The position numbers and the translations under genes were made by a program. From positions 73,205,830-73,269,829 of the forward strand of contig JAZBQD010000015.1 in the NCBI GenBank assembly GCA_036583965.1: a stretch of 64,000 nt of DNA. The letters run 5' to 3'. Origin of the DNA: Prunella strophiata. Its lineage: Eukaryota; Chordata; Aves; Passeriformes; Prunellidae. Under the pieces are notes generated by a model. The model made no database searches, was not told where the DNA came from, and saw only the letters and a list, made by a program, of their open reading frames with translations. Positions 1 to 12,085 of the stretch are shown here, in pieces. The number at the start of each line of letters is the position of its first letter. The stretch's first letter is position 1.

Positions 1-1320
1 GGCACAATAACAGGTTCAAAACATTAGAGTTCAAATAAAACACAAAATGTAACAACCTCACAACTCTAGAGGCCCAGAGAACCTGACTGGTGACAAGATG
101 CATTGTGGTGATCCCCACACTCCACCCAGGACACACAACAACCTGAGAGGTGCTAGCACATCATGAGAAAGAACAAGACTTTGCTGGAGAGGGAAGGCCA
201 GGCTGGAGATAGAGCAGCACTTTTCCTTGGGAAGGAACCACAACACAGCACAGCACAAATGCAGGAATGAGGGTCAGGAAGTAGGGCATGAACTATAACA
301 TGGGATTGGGACATCAATGACCCCTCAAAGCCTTCCAATGCCTTTCCAGAAAGGCCTGCACATGGTACCTAACTTATATAGAAAGAGAGAAACCTGTGCA
401 TAAAAAAGGCACTTTCCCAAGCCTGGGCAGTGCTCCCCAGGACCCTGGATGTCTCACTGGTGGACTGACACAGCTAGATCAATTCTTATCTGTTGGATCG
501 ATGCTGGAATCCAGAAGTGATGGTCATTTTCTCTCTTTTTCTCTGTTCTCTCTTTCATTAATTCATTTCTTGCTCTTTGATTTCTCTTGCTTTTCTCTTT
601 AATTTCCTTCACTTACTCATTTTTTTCTTTAATTAATCTCTCCCTCTTTAAATTTTTCCATCCCTTCTGCCACACTCTTTCATCCAAACCCCTGCTGGGT
701 GTTAATATAGTAGGTCAGAGATTTACACATCAATTTCTATCCAAGTGTGTTATTTACTAATAAAATTTTCTAATTGTTTGCAGACACTCTTACATTTTTT
801 TTGTTCCTGTTGACCAAAGACCATTTACAAATCTTAGGTGCTTCCTTCCCCTTAAGGGTGGGTCATCACAACAGCACTAACAAAAGCTTTAGAAAAGCCA
901 ATGCATCTTCAAACTGGGGAACCTCTAAAAGCAAGAAGATAGAAATAACCAGTCAAAATAATTAAATCTTTGCAGACAACATGCAAACTATTTAAGAACA
1001 CCATACTGAAAACAGAGTGCAATTGCACAGCTTATACCATGGAAAAACTTGAGAAAAAGCATAAGCCAGTCAGCATAGCTAAAAAGTAGATCAAAAGCCA
1101 GCAGGTATCCTCTGAAAAGCTGGAACAACAAAGACATGGAAAAAATCCAGATAAATTAAAACCTGACAGCTTAGACAAAGATGCAATAAGGCAAGATGAA
1201 GCAGACTGAATAATAGCTGATAAGAAATACAAAGTGGTGATAATGAGGTCCCTTCCATGGTGCACCACAACAATAGGAAACTTCCCACGATGTCTTAAAA
1301 AAAAAACATGGCATTGCAAG
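1..1320. other. Non-coding stretch, no gene seen
   Basis: This is unique AT-rich sequence with only short chance reading frames. I see no splice-flanked open frame, RNA gene or repeat family that I can name. A pyrimidine-rich low-complexity patch lies at about 523-667 and is listed separately. The stretch may be intronic to the leftward gene starting near 11.87 kb, but nothing in it proves that. Confidence 0.5.
523..667. repeat. Pyrimidine-rich low-complexity tract (CT/TTTC type)
   Basis: About 145 bases of nearly continuous C and T on the plus strand, rich in CTCTTT, TTTCTC and TTCTT words with few purines. It is a polypurine/polypyrimidine tract rather than a perfect microsatellite. No function is inferred. 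Confidence 0.6.
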
Positions 1321-1980
1321 ACTTGGGAGTGCTGGTGGATGAGAGGCTGGACATGACCCAGCAATGAGCACTCACAGCCCAGAAAGCCAAACGTGTCCTG
1401 GGCTGCATCCAAAGCAGGGTGGGCAGCAGGGGAGGGAGGGGATTCTGCCTCCCTACTCTTCTCTAGTGAGATCCCACCTGCAGTGCTGCAACCAGCCCAG
1501 GAAAGACATGGACCTGTTGGAGTGAGTCCAGAGGAGGCCCCAACAAGATTATTAGAGGGATGGAGCACCTGACCTAAGGTGAAAGGCTGAGAAAATTGTG
1601 TTTGGTCAGCCTGGAAGAGGAAATACTTTGGGGTGACTTAATTGTGGCCTTCCAACACCTGAAGGGACCTCACAAGAAAGACAAAGAGATTTTTTGTAAG
1701 AGCACGTAGTGACAGGACAAGGGGAAATAGAGTCACACTGAAAGAGGTTAGAATTGTATTCGATATTAGGAAGAAAATCTTTACTGTGGGGAAGGTGAGA
1801 CAACAGAACAGATTGCCCAGAGAGGCTGTGGGTTCCCCATCCCTGGAGGTGTTCAAGGCCTGGCTGGTTGGGGCTTTGAGTAACCTCGTCTACTGGATGG
1901 TGTCCCTGCCCATGGCAGGTGGGTTGGAACTAGATGTTGTTTAAAATCCCTTCCAATCCAAGCCATTCTATGATTCTATA
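1321..1980 (+). mobile_element. CR1 LINE, 5'-truncated 3' end
   Basis: A chicken-repeat-1 type non-LTR retrotransposon fragment. What is seen: the left part still reads, with breaks, like the C-terminus of the CR1 reverse transcriptase ORF (a LGVLVDERLDMT-like segment, then a matching GCIQS segment). It is followed by the usual untranslated end, and the right edge carries the diagnostic tail ATTCTATGATTCTATA. Known of the family: CR1 copies are normally 5'-truncated, end in a few ATTCTATG octamers rather than poly(A), and make no clear target duplication. The frame is interrupted several times, so this copy is dead. Orientation is plus. The left boundary is approximate. Confidence 0.9.
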
Positions 1981-3989
1981 AGAAAGCAATAGAAGAGTGC
2001 TACATATGGATATATTTTTGCTGCAGAATTCAATATTTTCATCACAGAAACCTCCATTAAGGAGGCAATATATTAGGGTCAGATGATGAGCTCATAAGCT
2101 AAACTAACCTTGTTTTTTTCTAAATTAATGGAAAGTAATGCCTCAAATGGCTAGATGCCCAAAAATTGCAAAGGAACTCAGACAAAAGAGTAAAAGTTCT
2201 TAATGTGACATGTACTCTGCATCAGTATCAGAGGAGTGGGCACTGGCTAATAAAATAAATGCACATCTTCAGGGCCAGTTGAATGAGAAACAACTGATGA
2301 GGAAGCCTAGGTAGGTAAAGTAACAGGCATTATATTAAAGCATATAATTAAGAGGCAGCTCAAATATTTAATTTCCAAAGGAAAACCCAAAAAGATTTTT
2401 GTGAACGAGAGAAAGACTCATCATGAACTGCTGAGGTTCACTAAAGAGGTTAATAAGCATTAGTGTAAAGATTGAGCTAAATTATATGGATTTGCAAAGA
2501 AAGCTTTCAAAAAGATCAATTGTCAAGTGCTTTTAGGAAAAGCATAAGGGAAATGACCTTCAAAGGTAGAGACTTGATTAAATGTTGGAATGGAGAGGAT
2601 AGGAATAAAATGAATAGTTAGATCTTACAGCAACAGTTTTAAGGTATAAATGGATCACTCCAGGCATCTGGGCAGACAGGTGAAAAAAGGAAAAGCTACA
2701 AGAGTGACATCTGCAGACAAAAATATGTTATTCAAGGTAATAAGGAGGAGCACAAAGAATTACAGAAACTTCCAAGACTGAGCAACTATGATGTGTTAGA
2801 TTGGCAAATGAAAATTCAGTGTAAGCAGATGGGAAAATAACGAAGCTAAACTAAAATTCACATCAAAAGTATGGTCTCTGAACTGATCATTACTACCATG
2901 AAGCCTATTTCTACCTTTGTGAGCAACTGGCTAACATACAGAAATTAGTAATCATCCTAATTTAAGGGGTCATGATCACTACTAGTTAAAATTTCCCTTT
3001 CTCATTAAGCCTAAGACAAATGCACAGTCTAAAAAATACAAAAGATTACTGGAGACAAGTTTTTAACAACATTTCCATTTTAGGCATATTAGATGACGAA
3101 ATAGAAATTTGTGCAAAATGCAACTTCTTCTATCACTATAAAGGTCAAAAAAATTTATTTGTACTTTTTCTATATCAGCAGGGGAGGCTGGACAAACTCA
3201 TTATTTATGTCATTTATCACTTTTTAAGGTAGTAAATACTCTAACAGATGTTAACTACTTTCTACAAGCTCTTTTCAAGCTGTTTTGTTATCCTTTAAAG
3301 TGAAGGTAGTGATGTTTATAGTTGTTTGTATTTTCTGTTCCACTGCCCTTTATTTACTTTAGTTGGAAGGGGATTCAACAGCCAAGCCTTAAAGACACAT
3401 GCCTGATTTTTTTTTCTGCTATGCATACCACATAGGTAAATCAATAACTAAAAGCTTGGTTGCATCTGAGATGTTTCTGGGTAGCATAGCACTAAGAACA
3501 AAATGTCCACTTGGATCATTTGTTTTCCATGGAATAGCCAAATAAAAAATTTGCCAATTAAGAGGTCACATTTTTATCTGACTGTCAATGGATATCAGAC
3601 AAGGCCTTTGATTCAGGCCCTGCAAGTTGTTCCATGTCCCAAAACTATCCTAAGCTTAGTTGCCAGCACCAAAAGAATACCTGAATCCACACAGAAGCAA
3701 TTAAACAGATATGGAATCTTTTTTTCCCTTTTAGTAATACTAACACTTGAAGGGGTCTATAGCTGTGCTGAATTTAGGCTTTTCACCATACTTGTTTACA
3801 GCTTTTTAGAGTTGTTCAGACACAGCTGAACTAAACTGCTCTACAGCGTTTTGAAACTCCCTTCACAGGTGCACTGAGCTCACAGGAGTAACTCCTCTGA
3901 CCTGCAGGTCAGGAGAAAAGCACTTCTCATGCTCCAGAGACAGAAGCCAGCTCTGCAGCTGAGACATTATGTACTCATACTGAGTAAGG
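1981..3989. other. Non-coding stretch, no gene seen
   Basis: AT-rich unique sequence between two CR1 fragments. No open frame longer than about 70 codons, no GC-rich patch and no recognisable repeat family were seen. Confidence 0.5.
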
Positions 3990-4050
3990 GGTAGAATCAT
4001 TTAGGGTGGAAAAAAATTTTAAGTTACAGTCCAATCATAAAAGTTTGACC
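3990..4050 (-). mobile_element. Old CR1 LINE remnant (3' end)
   Basis: A short decayed copy of a CR1 3' terminus in reverse orientation. It shows the pattern AGAATCATTTAGGGTGGAAAA followed by a degenerate TTAAG..ACAGTCCAA segment, matching the reverse complement of the conserved end in which the element names its own octamer tail. Only about 60 bases remain and it is strongly diverged, so it is much older than the copies at 1.3 and 45 kb. Confidence 0.6.
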
Positions 4051-7000
4051 ATATAGCAAACAGGATATAAATAACTTGTGCACTACATATCTATGCCATT
4101 ACAGATTTTAATAAAAAAGGTATTTCCATTGTACTGTATCCCTGTTATGCTCAATAAATTCATTAAAACAGTTCAGTAGCTATGCTGAGATTTTTGGGTT
4201 TTTTCGAGTCACTTAGAAGTTATTTAAACCTCCAGCTGGCCTTTGGGCCATTTCTACCAGTCTTAGTTTGAGGTGTGCCTACCAGACCATCTTTGAAAAG
4301 AGCTAGATGCACTAGCTAAAAATAGAAGTTGCATGGCACTTGTTCCACAGTAACTCAGGAAGAGATATTTGTTTAGCTGTGTTACTAGCTCATACAAGAA
4401 ATCTTTCATTTGAAAACATTGAAAGTAAAATGTCTTCTTTGTTTTCTCTCCCTCCTCTAATTTACTAATACATGCACAACTAAAGGAAATTAAGTCCTTC
4501 CACACATAGATTTCAAAATGTAGAAAGTGATGGGGGAAGTGTTTTTATTTTGTAAGATTATGACATTTTAAATTAATATTTACTTCCAAGTAGTCTTTAA
4601 GAATGTCTTACTAATTTTTCAGTCTATTGGGCTTATTTACCACCAAACAAGATTCCATTAAATACAACTTGTACCTACTCATTTCCTTTAAATTTAATTT
4701 GATAAAAATTTAATTAAACAGAGCTGCAGCAATTAAGTATATTTAATTCACGCTACCCAATTCTTTGACTAATAACTAAAAACACCCACTTGGCAATTTT
4801 TAATAGTAGCAGCTATGGCATGAAAAACATACTGCTTGCCAACCAGCCAATGTAGTAGTGTTGGCTTTCATACCACTTCTTTTTCTCTGGAGAAATAAAA
4901 AAGTAATAAGCAAAGCCATAGATTTCTATTTCTTTTCTGCACTGTAATTCTTTTTTGTCCTCTCTTCTTAGTCTTTCATTCTTTCTGAAACCAGTCATTC
5001 TCTAACAAGGCACTTCTCTATGATCTAAGCATTTAGAGCAATTTTCTTATTTATTGATTAACCTAAGACTTAGATTACTACCTTTACTGGATCTCTGGAG
5101 GCTCTCCCCAACAAGCCATTGTATCGAGACTTCTCTTTCACCTAGTACTTCCAGTGCCTTTTTCCCCAACCATGATCCCATGACTGCAATATAGCAAGCT
5201 GGGGCATGGAGAAGGTAATATCCAAACCCCTTTATTCACATTTTTCTGAAGATTTAAAGTGTCTTGTAATTGAATATTGTTGTAACAGTGCTCCTGAGAA
5301 AACCAAGTAAGATTCCAAAAGCTTTTCCCCAAAGTTACTGCATTGTCTGCATGTGGCTAAACCAACACTCTTGAAAACTCTACTTCTCAGCTTTTAGCAG
5401 GAATTCCCTCTTCACTACAGTTAAATAATTCTCCAGAGGCCTGTTCATATCATCTGGGAGGGATATAAAATAACCCCACCACAGGTGAAGGTTAAGTTCA
5501 CCATTTTGTTGAGACTGTTAGAGTCTCTTCATGTATTTCAGTAGATTTGAACTTCAGCTTTTAAATTCCAACAAATCTGAAAACATCTTATGGCATGGTA
5601 CTTTCAGGTGCTTTCACCTCAATAACACCAAAGGCTTATAGTTGTGCAGTCTTGCACCCAGACTGTTTTCCAGAGCCTCTGTGGGTAGGGTTTTTTCCCT
5701 TCGCTGTTCTGGTGCTAATATTCTTGTGTTGTTATTCCCTATGGCCAGCACCTGCAAACCCCTAAAGTGCTGTTGCCATGTTTATAGGCAGTCATTTCTT
5801 CTGGCAAAAGGATCACCCTTCCTCACTTTCTCCTTTCTTTGCTTTTTGTCTTTCAAGATTTTGGTTTACATTTGAAAAAACCAAACATAATGCATAACAG
5901 AGTAGAAAATAGTCATAGAGATGCTTGATAACTATTACTGGATAACAGGGGTGCAAAGAGATTTAAAAAACAGTAAGCAACATTTACAATTGAGTGGCAT
6001 ACTCCAATAAGAAGTAATAATAGGGAGTTGGACAAGTCCCAGGGAAAGACAGTGCCTAGTATCATTCCTAATCCTTGTCACTGCCACATGCTGCACCGGA
6101 GGCACAGACAGACCAGTCTAAGAGGGTGCTCAGCAAGGCACCCATCACCCAGCCACACTGGTGGAGAAGCACTCTCACTCTCTCCCCCACCATTCTGCTG
6201 GTTTTTACATTTCCCTCAAAAACTAAATCTTCCATCTTTACAGCCAACGAATGGCCATCAGCTAAAAATCCTGCTAATAAATCCTCACAGAAAGATCTTC
6301 TTACTTATACATCCTATGTACGCACACAACATTTCATAGAAAACCAAGAGTAAAAGAAATTATTCCATACAAGGAGTTCTGTGCTGCTTGACCTGATTTA
6401 TATTAATAAACAGTTCACCACATACAATAAGCATTCTTCTTGAAGAGGTCAAAAACTGTGAAAAGAGAAAACAATTCAGAGCAGGAAGGGAAGTTTTAAT
6501 TCTTTATTAAAATAAAGATCATTAGAAATAGATTTGAGAAATCTCAATTTCCACATTTTACATTTTTGCACCTTAAAACATGCCAAACTGAAGTTCATGA
6601 GAGGCAGAATGCATGTTATTTTCTCCATGCTAGACATTTAAAATGCTTTTGGTATATAGATTTTTTAGGATTAAAATGGTAAAGGAGGAGAAACTACTGA
6701 CTCAAACTTCTGGCACCTGATCACACATCCTAAGTTATGATCTCATAATCCCTTAGCAGCTGGAGCTTGACTACTCCACCTTCTATTATCTGCTAAACAA
6801 AACTACTTCTTCTCCATAGTAAAAATCTGATTTTTCTTTAAATTTTTAGTGTTTGTGGAACACTATGTGTTCCATGCTGTGGAAAAACCTGATATATTGT
6901 CTTTTGTAAACTATTGGCTAAAATACAGAGGCTTGAGTCACATATTTCAGTCAGAAAATCACAGCTTCTACTTCATTCTGATAATAGAAGTGAAGTCATT

Positions 7001-7551
7001 TAAGTTAGTCTAAAATTTGCAATTTAGACCATTCTTCAACTTGCTGTAACAACAATTACATTCATAGGTGCTGGTCACAACAGCAATATGGGAATCACAA
7101 ATGGAATAGGACAATATGAATGGGTGCACAGATTAGAAGACACAGCTCCAAAATCAGGAATCATGAAGGGTTTATTACTCCAAGAATCTGAGGTTTCTAA
7201 TACTTTTCTTACAACATGCTAATATTTCCTCTTTAATACTTTAGCAGTGTCTTCAGCTTTTCTAGGAGTTCTGAATGCTTCCAGCATCCTCACAGAGGGC
7301 ACCTCCTTTCTGTTTCCTCAGCCAAGCAGGAAAGACACCATGATTTGAGTACAAATAAAATAGATACTTGAGGGCAAACTGTATTCAAAATAGTAAGTGA
7401 AGAGGGTTGAGGGTTTTTGTCCTGCAATAACCTCCAAGAAGTCTTCTGTAACTCAGCCTGTCTTTCCTTAATCCCAGACAATATAAGGAATGTCAAGTGC
7501 TGCTCTCTGCACTTAGCCTTTTTGCTCACTTTTAATCCAGTTCCCCTAATA
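4051..7551. other. Non-coding stretch, no gene seen
   Basis: About 3.5 kb of AT-rich sequence with only short chance frames. Parts of it (for example 4,900-5,000 and 5,400-5,460) have more C than G on the plus strand. That would fit transcription from the minus strand, but the same bias also occurs right of the 11.6-kb island, so the evidence is weak. Confidence 0.45.
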
Positions 7552-7556
7552 CCCTG
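7552..7556. repeat. Target-site duplication CCCTG (left copy)
   Basis: The five bases CCCTG directly before the LTR are repeated exactly after it at 8,087-8,091. A 5-bp duplication is the usual staggered cut of class III (ERVL-like) avian retroviral integrations. Confidence 0.7.
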
Positions 7557-8086
7557 TGTGCTGGGTTTGGATGAGGTAAATTTCTCCCTAGTTACTGGTC
7601 CAGGGCCATGTTTTGGATTTGTGCAGGAAGCAGTGCTGGCAATTCAGGGATGTTTCAGTCACTGCTGAGCAGTGCTTGCCCAGCACCAAGGCTTTCTTAC
7701 CCCACCAACAAAAGGCTCAGGGAGCACAAGAAGCTGTGAGGGAGCACAGCCACAACAGCTGACCCAAGGGGTATTCCAGACTACATGGCATCATCCTCAG
7801 TATATAAAGCAGGGGGAGAAGTAGAAAGGGAGGACATTCAGAGAAATGGTATTTGCCTTCCAAGTCACATTACATGTGATAGAGCCTATAGGAACTGATG
7901 AATGCACTCCTTAACCTGCTTTGCTTGCATGCAGGGATTTTATTTTTCCTTATTAAACCATGTTTTTATCTCACCCACTAGTTTCTTCACTTTTAGTCTA
8001 ATACTCTTCCCCCATCCCAGTGCAAGGAGAGATGTAGGTGAACAAGTTGTATGGGCCTTATTTGCCAGCTGGGTTAAACCACGACA
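7557..8086 (+). mobile_element. Solo LTR of an avian endogenous retrovirus (ERVL-like)
   Basis: A 530-bp long terminal repeat with intact ends: it starts TGTGCTGGGTTTGG and finishes GGGTTAAACCACGACA, so it has TG...CA termini and is flanked by perfect CCCTG repeats. The end motif is typical of a very abundant avian LTR group that I recognise from memory. Inside it are a TATA-type element (TATATAAA at 7,801-7,808) and an ATTAAA polyadenylation signal (7,952-7,957), in the right order for a plus-strand U3-R-U5. No gag, pol or env remnants flank it, so it is most simply a recombination product, a solo LTR. Matching flanks and intact control motifs suggest moderate age. Class III is inferred from the 5-bp duplication and the ACGACA end. 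Confidence 0.85.
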
Positions 8087-8091
8087 CCCTG
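8087..8091. repeat. Target-site duplication CCCTG (right copy)
   Basis: Exact match to 7,552-7,556, abutting the CA end of the LTR. Confidence 0.7.
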
Positions 8092-11000
8092 CAATCCTAC
8101 TGGGTACCACAGGAACACAACAACACGGGGGGCAGGCTGTTATTTCCCAGAACCATTGGTGTTCTGTCCCTTTCTGTTGTGCAGTTAAACTGCACCAGCT
8201 GCAGCCTTTCATCATTAGCAGTTCCACTGCACAGAGGCAGGTGGTGTTCAGTGTTATAACTCTTTCACTGTGGTTCAACCCCAGATCCCCACCCCAACAC
8301 TCCCTTCAGGTATTTTAAATATCTACTCAGAAACCTACAAGCAAACCCAGTTATTTGCCAATAACCAAGCATTTCCCTTTACATAGATTTAGCAACAGAG
8401 GAAGTATAGATTGCAAATTTCAATGTTACATAAACAAATGCCAAAACCTATTCAATTCCACAGAAGTGGCAATAATGCAAAGTTATACAGTTATCCTGGG
8501 CTATACATGAGCAGCCTATGTCTTTCAAGCACGTCAGAGAGGAATTGGCTCCTTGGTGCTAAATCAACCCTTTCTGGAAAAAGCACTACTGCCAGTGCCT
8601 GCTTAACACACACAGTAAAAAGCTGCAGTTGTTGCTGAGCAACCAGAACTGTGCTACTGCTGTGTCCCCAGCTTACCATCTCTCCCTGCACATTCAGAGT
8701 AGAGGGGGTTGGACACAGTGCCCTGTAGCTGCTGGCTATTAAACCTCTTTCTGCTTCTGGGGCACATGATTGTTATTTGTCATGAAGTGTGATCATTCTT
8801 GATGTGTTTGGAGTATGACACATTGTCTGATCTAGGTTAAGTGACAGAGGCCTTCCTTATTTGTAAATCTTCTGAATGTTAATTGTAATGATTAAATACT
8901 CCATTACCAGTCACAGTTCCTTGGAAATGTTCCTTGTGTCTATTAAGCAGTTTGAAATATTATTTGGCTACTGAAAACTGAAACCAGTAAGGACCCATGA
9001 CATTCTTTTAACCAGTCACAGCCTGAGAAAAATCCTTCTTTCCCATTTAAAATATGATGTCACACTTTGTCCAAATATATTTGGCAAATGGAATCCATAT
9101 TGATTTATTGCTCATTCATCCCTGTATTCCAAACAAAACAGCATCATTTGGCTTCTTTTTTGTTTTGATTAGAAAGGCCTGCTGACAATTCATTACCTCT
9201 ACACATAGTTCTCATGCTAACTGCATCAATTCCTCTCTCCATTGCTGCATATTCTTTAATTTCTGGTAGTATCCTACTGGTGATGAAAACAAAAGACAGC
9301 TTTTTCCATCTTCCAGCATGTTAGCCATCAGCCTTTGCTAAGCTTACTTCAGCCACCTTACACTACAGTAACAGCCTGTTTCATGCAATTTGCTGCACTA
9401 CTGTGACATTCAGAATCAATATTCAGTGGTTTCTGCCAGCAGCTAGCAAGTGGAAACTTTTAAATCTGATTAAATATGGCCAATCATTGCTTAAAAAATG
9501 ACAGGCCCAAAAGTCAGAAAATTTATTTCTTCACTGGACACTGAAGAAGCAGCTCCATCTTTTCATCCACTTTTTCTTTCCAGTTCCCACACCTTAACCA
9601 TCTCTCCTTGCAACTTTGTATGCATCCTCAAAAAAATACACATCATGTAGCTTCCTGCTCCTATTCATTTTGATGTATGTTGCTGAGTGCAGGATTTTTC
9701 TCAGCAATGACTTGCAGGGTTATAACTGCTGCAGTGTGTGTACACAAATTCAACAGCCTATAACAACCAGCCTTTGGCAGAAGCTGAAAGCATGGCCTCT
9801 TCTATTTATTGTTTCAGAAAAGAAACACTAATAAAATTGAAGAATTGTTTTCCATCAGGGCAATACTAAAATCATGGCATATAGAATTAGGCTAAAATTT
9901 CATCTTTTATTGGCAAGGAAAGGATTTTATTTCTTTCAGTAAAGTTATTGCCAAACAGCTGCCACAGTCTTAAACCTTTTCACATATTTTCACTGACAAA
10001 TCAAATGTTTTTCCCTGTTAACACTTCTGGTATTGAGCAATTATTAGTGTCCAGATTTTGTTTCCCTGGGAACCTACCAATACCTGAGAGATGTTTGTTA
10101 CATACTTCCCATTATTATTTTAAAATTCCAATATATATCCACTAGGGAGGCAGTGGAAAGGGGATCTGCCTTCTCACATGGGCTACTGCACCTGAACATC
10201 CCAAGACTTAAGGAAGAATTTAAAAGATTAACAATTATAATGGTCTGTTTATTAAAAATTCCTACTAATGCAAGTTACACTACACAAGAGTAACACAGCT
10301 ACTTTTTTATCCTTAGTGGTTGAACTGTGAATTGCTCAAGTGTAGAAAAAGTTATCTTTTATCTCTATCTTCCGCCATTCCCTGCAAAACATAGGCTGCT
10401 AAAATGTAGGAGGACATTTGGACAGCTTTGGTTATTGAAAAGGTACACCATCAAGCCCCATTCTAGAAAAGAGAAAAAAAACAAGACACAGATTGCTTAC
10501 TAATATAGATTTCATTCCCAAGTTGCACAAAAGAAAGTTTCTAGCACATGAAGGTGTAAAATGATAAATGTAATCAAACTATGCATTTTTTTAAAAAGCT
10601 CTAGATACATCATCTCATAGCCACAAAAGCTAAAGGAAAAAGTAGGAATCAAATTCTCAACTGAATAATACTATGCTTAAAATTCAGATGAATGGTTATA
10701 AGAAAGAGTGGTTTCATTTTTATCCCTAGCTTCACATATCAAATACCTAATTAATTACATTTTAATTAATCTCTTGTAAACCAAATAATATCTTTTTATG
10801 AAAGTTTAATGTACTCTAGATCATATTAACACAGCATTGAACTGACTCTTTGCTTGAAAATTTTAAATTTTGGTAGGACAGACCTCCGGGTAAATAAGTT
10901 AGTCTTGTAAGGGATGAGCACAAGTACTTCTTAAGTATGCAACTGTACAGCAATAGCAGCTCAAATGCATCTGGAACATGTCCTGGTATCTATTGCAAAA

Positions 11001-11564
11001 TTTAAGAATGAGGGGCACTTGTATTGTATCTATGAACCACACACCCCCTTCCAGGAAAAAGCAACCAAGTTAGCTCCCGTCAATAGTGAAAGATACTAGA
11101 AACTTCTCTGCTTGTAGATACATGGAGGACTAGGGCAAAACAAAGGGAAAACAAACTAGTTTACAAGAAACAGTTTTATTAACTGTATTAATCCTTGAAA
11201 TAATATTAATGCATGTTTCGACCCAACAATGCTAGTAATAAAGTAACTATCAGAGTGGCGCTGAAAGGACCAGACTTCCAGTGTGATACAAGAAACGGGA
11301 ATTAGCACGACTCCTCTTCTTTACTGGAGGACTTAAAAGCACCCTATGACGCTGGTACTCGTGGAAACACACTGCTTCACTGCTTTCATACGCGAAGTCT
11401 CGTCATAAGACGAGTAATTGCCATTAGAAACACCTGCCCTCTTCAAGAAACAGCAAAGCGTAGTTTGCTTTATGAGCAGTAAAAGTTTGAATTGCTCACA
11501 GATAAAAATACCTCCGATGAGGAGGCAAACTGCGCCTGGTTATCTCCAGTTCTGAGAGACAACA
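8092..11564. other. Non-coding stretch up to the first CpG island
   Basis: AT-rich sequence with short chance frames only. The plus strand is C-rich over G in places (for example 9,301-9,360: 19 C against 7 G by hand count). If the gene starting at 11,870 on the minus strand is real, this is its first intron. I could not pick out a second exon. Confidence 0.45.
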
Positions 11565-11783
11565 GCTCAGCAGAGCAGGGGGAGAAGCGGTGACCGCCGC
11601 CCCGCACCCCTCGGGGCGCCTTGTGCCCGGCACACCTCTGGAACAAAAGGTACCTGTGCAGCCGCTCCATCGCTCCCTCTGCCACAAAGGCTGCGAACGC
11701 GGGACTTTCCGCACTCCGGCCGCGCTCCCTCCTCCCCTCCTTCCCTCCCTTTCTCCCTGCGCGCCGTTCCCGCAGCCCCGCAC

Positions 11784-11870
11784 CTGCAGCGGCTCCGCGC
11801 CGCGCTCCGCCGGCTCGGGGGGCTGCGCCCGGGCCCCCGGGACCTGCGGCTGCCCCGCCGCCGCCTCCAT
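11784..11870 (-). CDS. Candidate first coding exon of an unidentified minus-strand gene (partial)
   Basis: On the minus strand an ATG at 11,870-11,868 sits in a good context (G at -3 and G at +4). It opens 29 codons, MEAAAGQPQVPG..., ending exactly at a CAG|GTGCGG splice donor (exon end 11,784). The exon is 87 nt, so the intron would be phase 0. The peptide is rich in Ala, Pro, Glu and Gln, has no recognisable domain, and is typical of a disordered N-terminus. An in-frame upstream ATG at 11,966-11,964 could add 32 residues, so the true start is uncertain. The donor is acceptable but not ideal (C at +4). I do not recognise the gene. RFX X-box-like motifs just upstream hint at a ciliary function, by inference only. 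Downstream exons would lie to the left and were not found. Confidence 0.4.
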
Positions 11871-11881
11871 CGCCCGCCGGG

Positions 11882-11895
11882 GTTGCCGTGGCGAA
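11882..11895. promoter_or_regulatory. X-box-like motif (RFX binding, imperfect)
   Basis: The plus strand reads GTTGCC-GT-GGCGAA: a perfect left half-site and a 4/6 right half-site of the RFX consensus GTNRCC...RGYAAC. It lies 12 bases upstream of the proposed minus-strand ATG. RFX factors control cilium genes. This is a motif reading only. Confidence 0.35.
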
Positions 11896-11958
11896 GGGCT
11901 CCCCCGCCGTCCGGTGGGAGCTTTCTGAACTTCCCCTGCCAGCCCGAAGCCAGTCCCG

Positions 11959-11973
11959 CTTCCCATGGAAACG
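11959..11973. promoter_or_regulatory. Second X-box-like motif
   Basis: CTTCCC-AT-GGAAAC in the same island: the right half GGAAAC matches the RFX half-site and the AT spacer is the usual one, while the left half is degenerate. It overlaps the alternative upstream ATG. Confidence 0.3.
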
Positions 11974-12085
11974 GGCTGCCGGGGCTGGGAGATTCCGCGC
12001 ACGGCGGGACCGACGCCAGAGCCTGCAGCGGCGCAGAATTCCCCGCGCCCTCCAGCCGGCTCGGGGAGCCCCGGCAACAACACCC

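Larger units (their letters stand above)
11565..12085. promoter_or_regulatory. CpG island, likely promoter of a leftward gene
   Basis: About 500 bp of sharply raised GC and CpG density in an otherwise AT-rich neighbourhood, with GC-box-like words and many CCG/CGG runs. Such isolated islands in vertebrates nearly always mark RNA polymerase II promoters. The best coding start inside it is on the minus strand (11,870), so transcription probably runs leftward. Long open frames on both strands are expected from GC-rich composition alone and are not counted as genes. Confidence 0.8.

Noticed and set aside
1032..1568. 178-codon minus-strand frame
   Set aside because: It is antisense to the CR1 fragment and extends into flanking unique DNA. 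The sense strand explains the sequence.
11496..12083. 195-codon minus-strand frame over the first island taken as a whole gene
   Set aside because: Only the segment ending at the CAG|GTGCGG donor has gene-like structure. The rest runs into the intron and AT-rich DNA, and its first codon is GTG.
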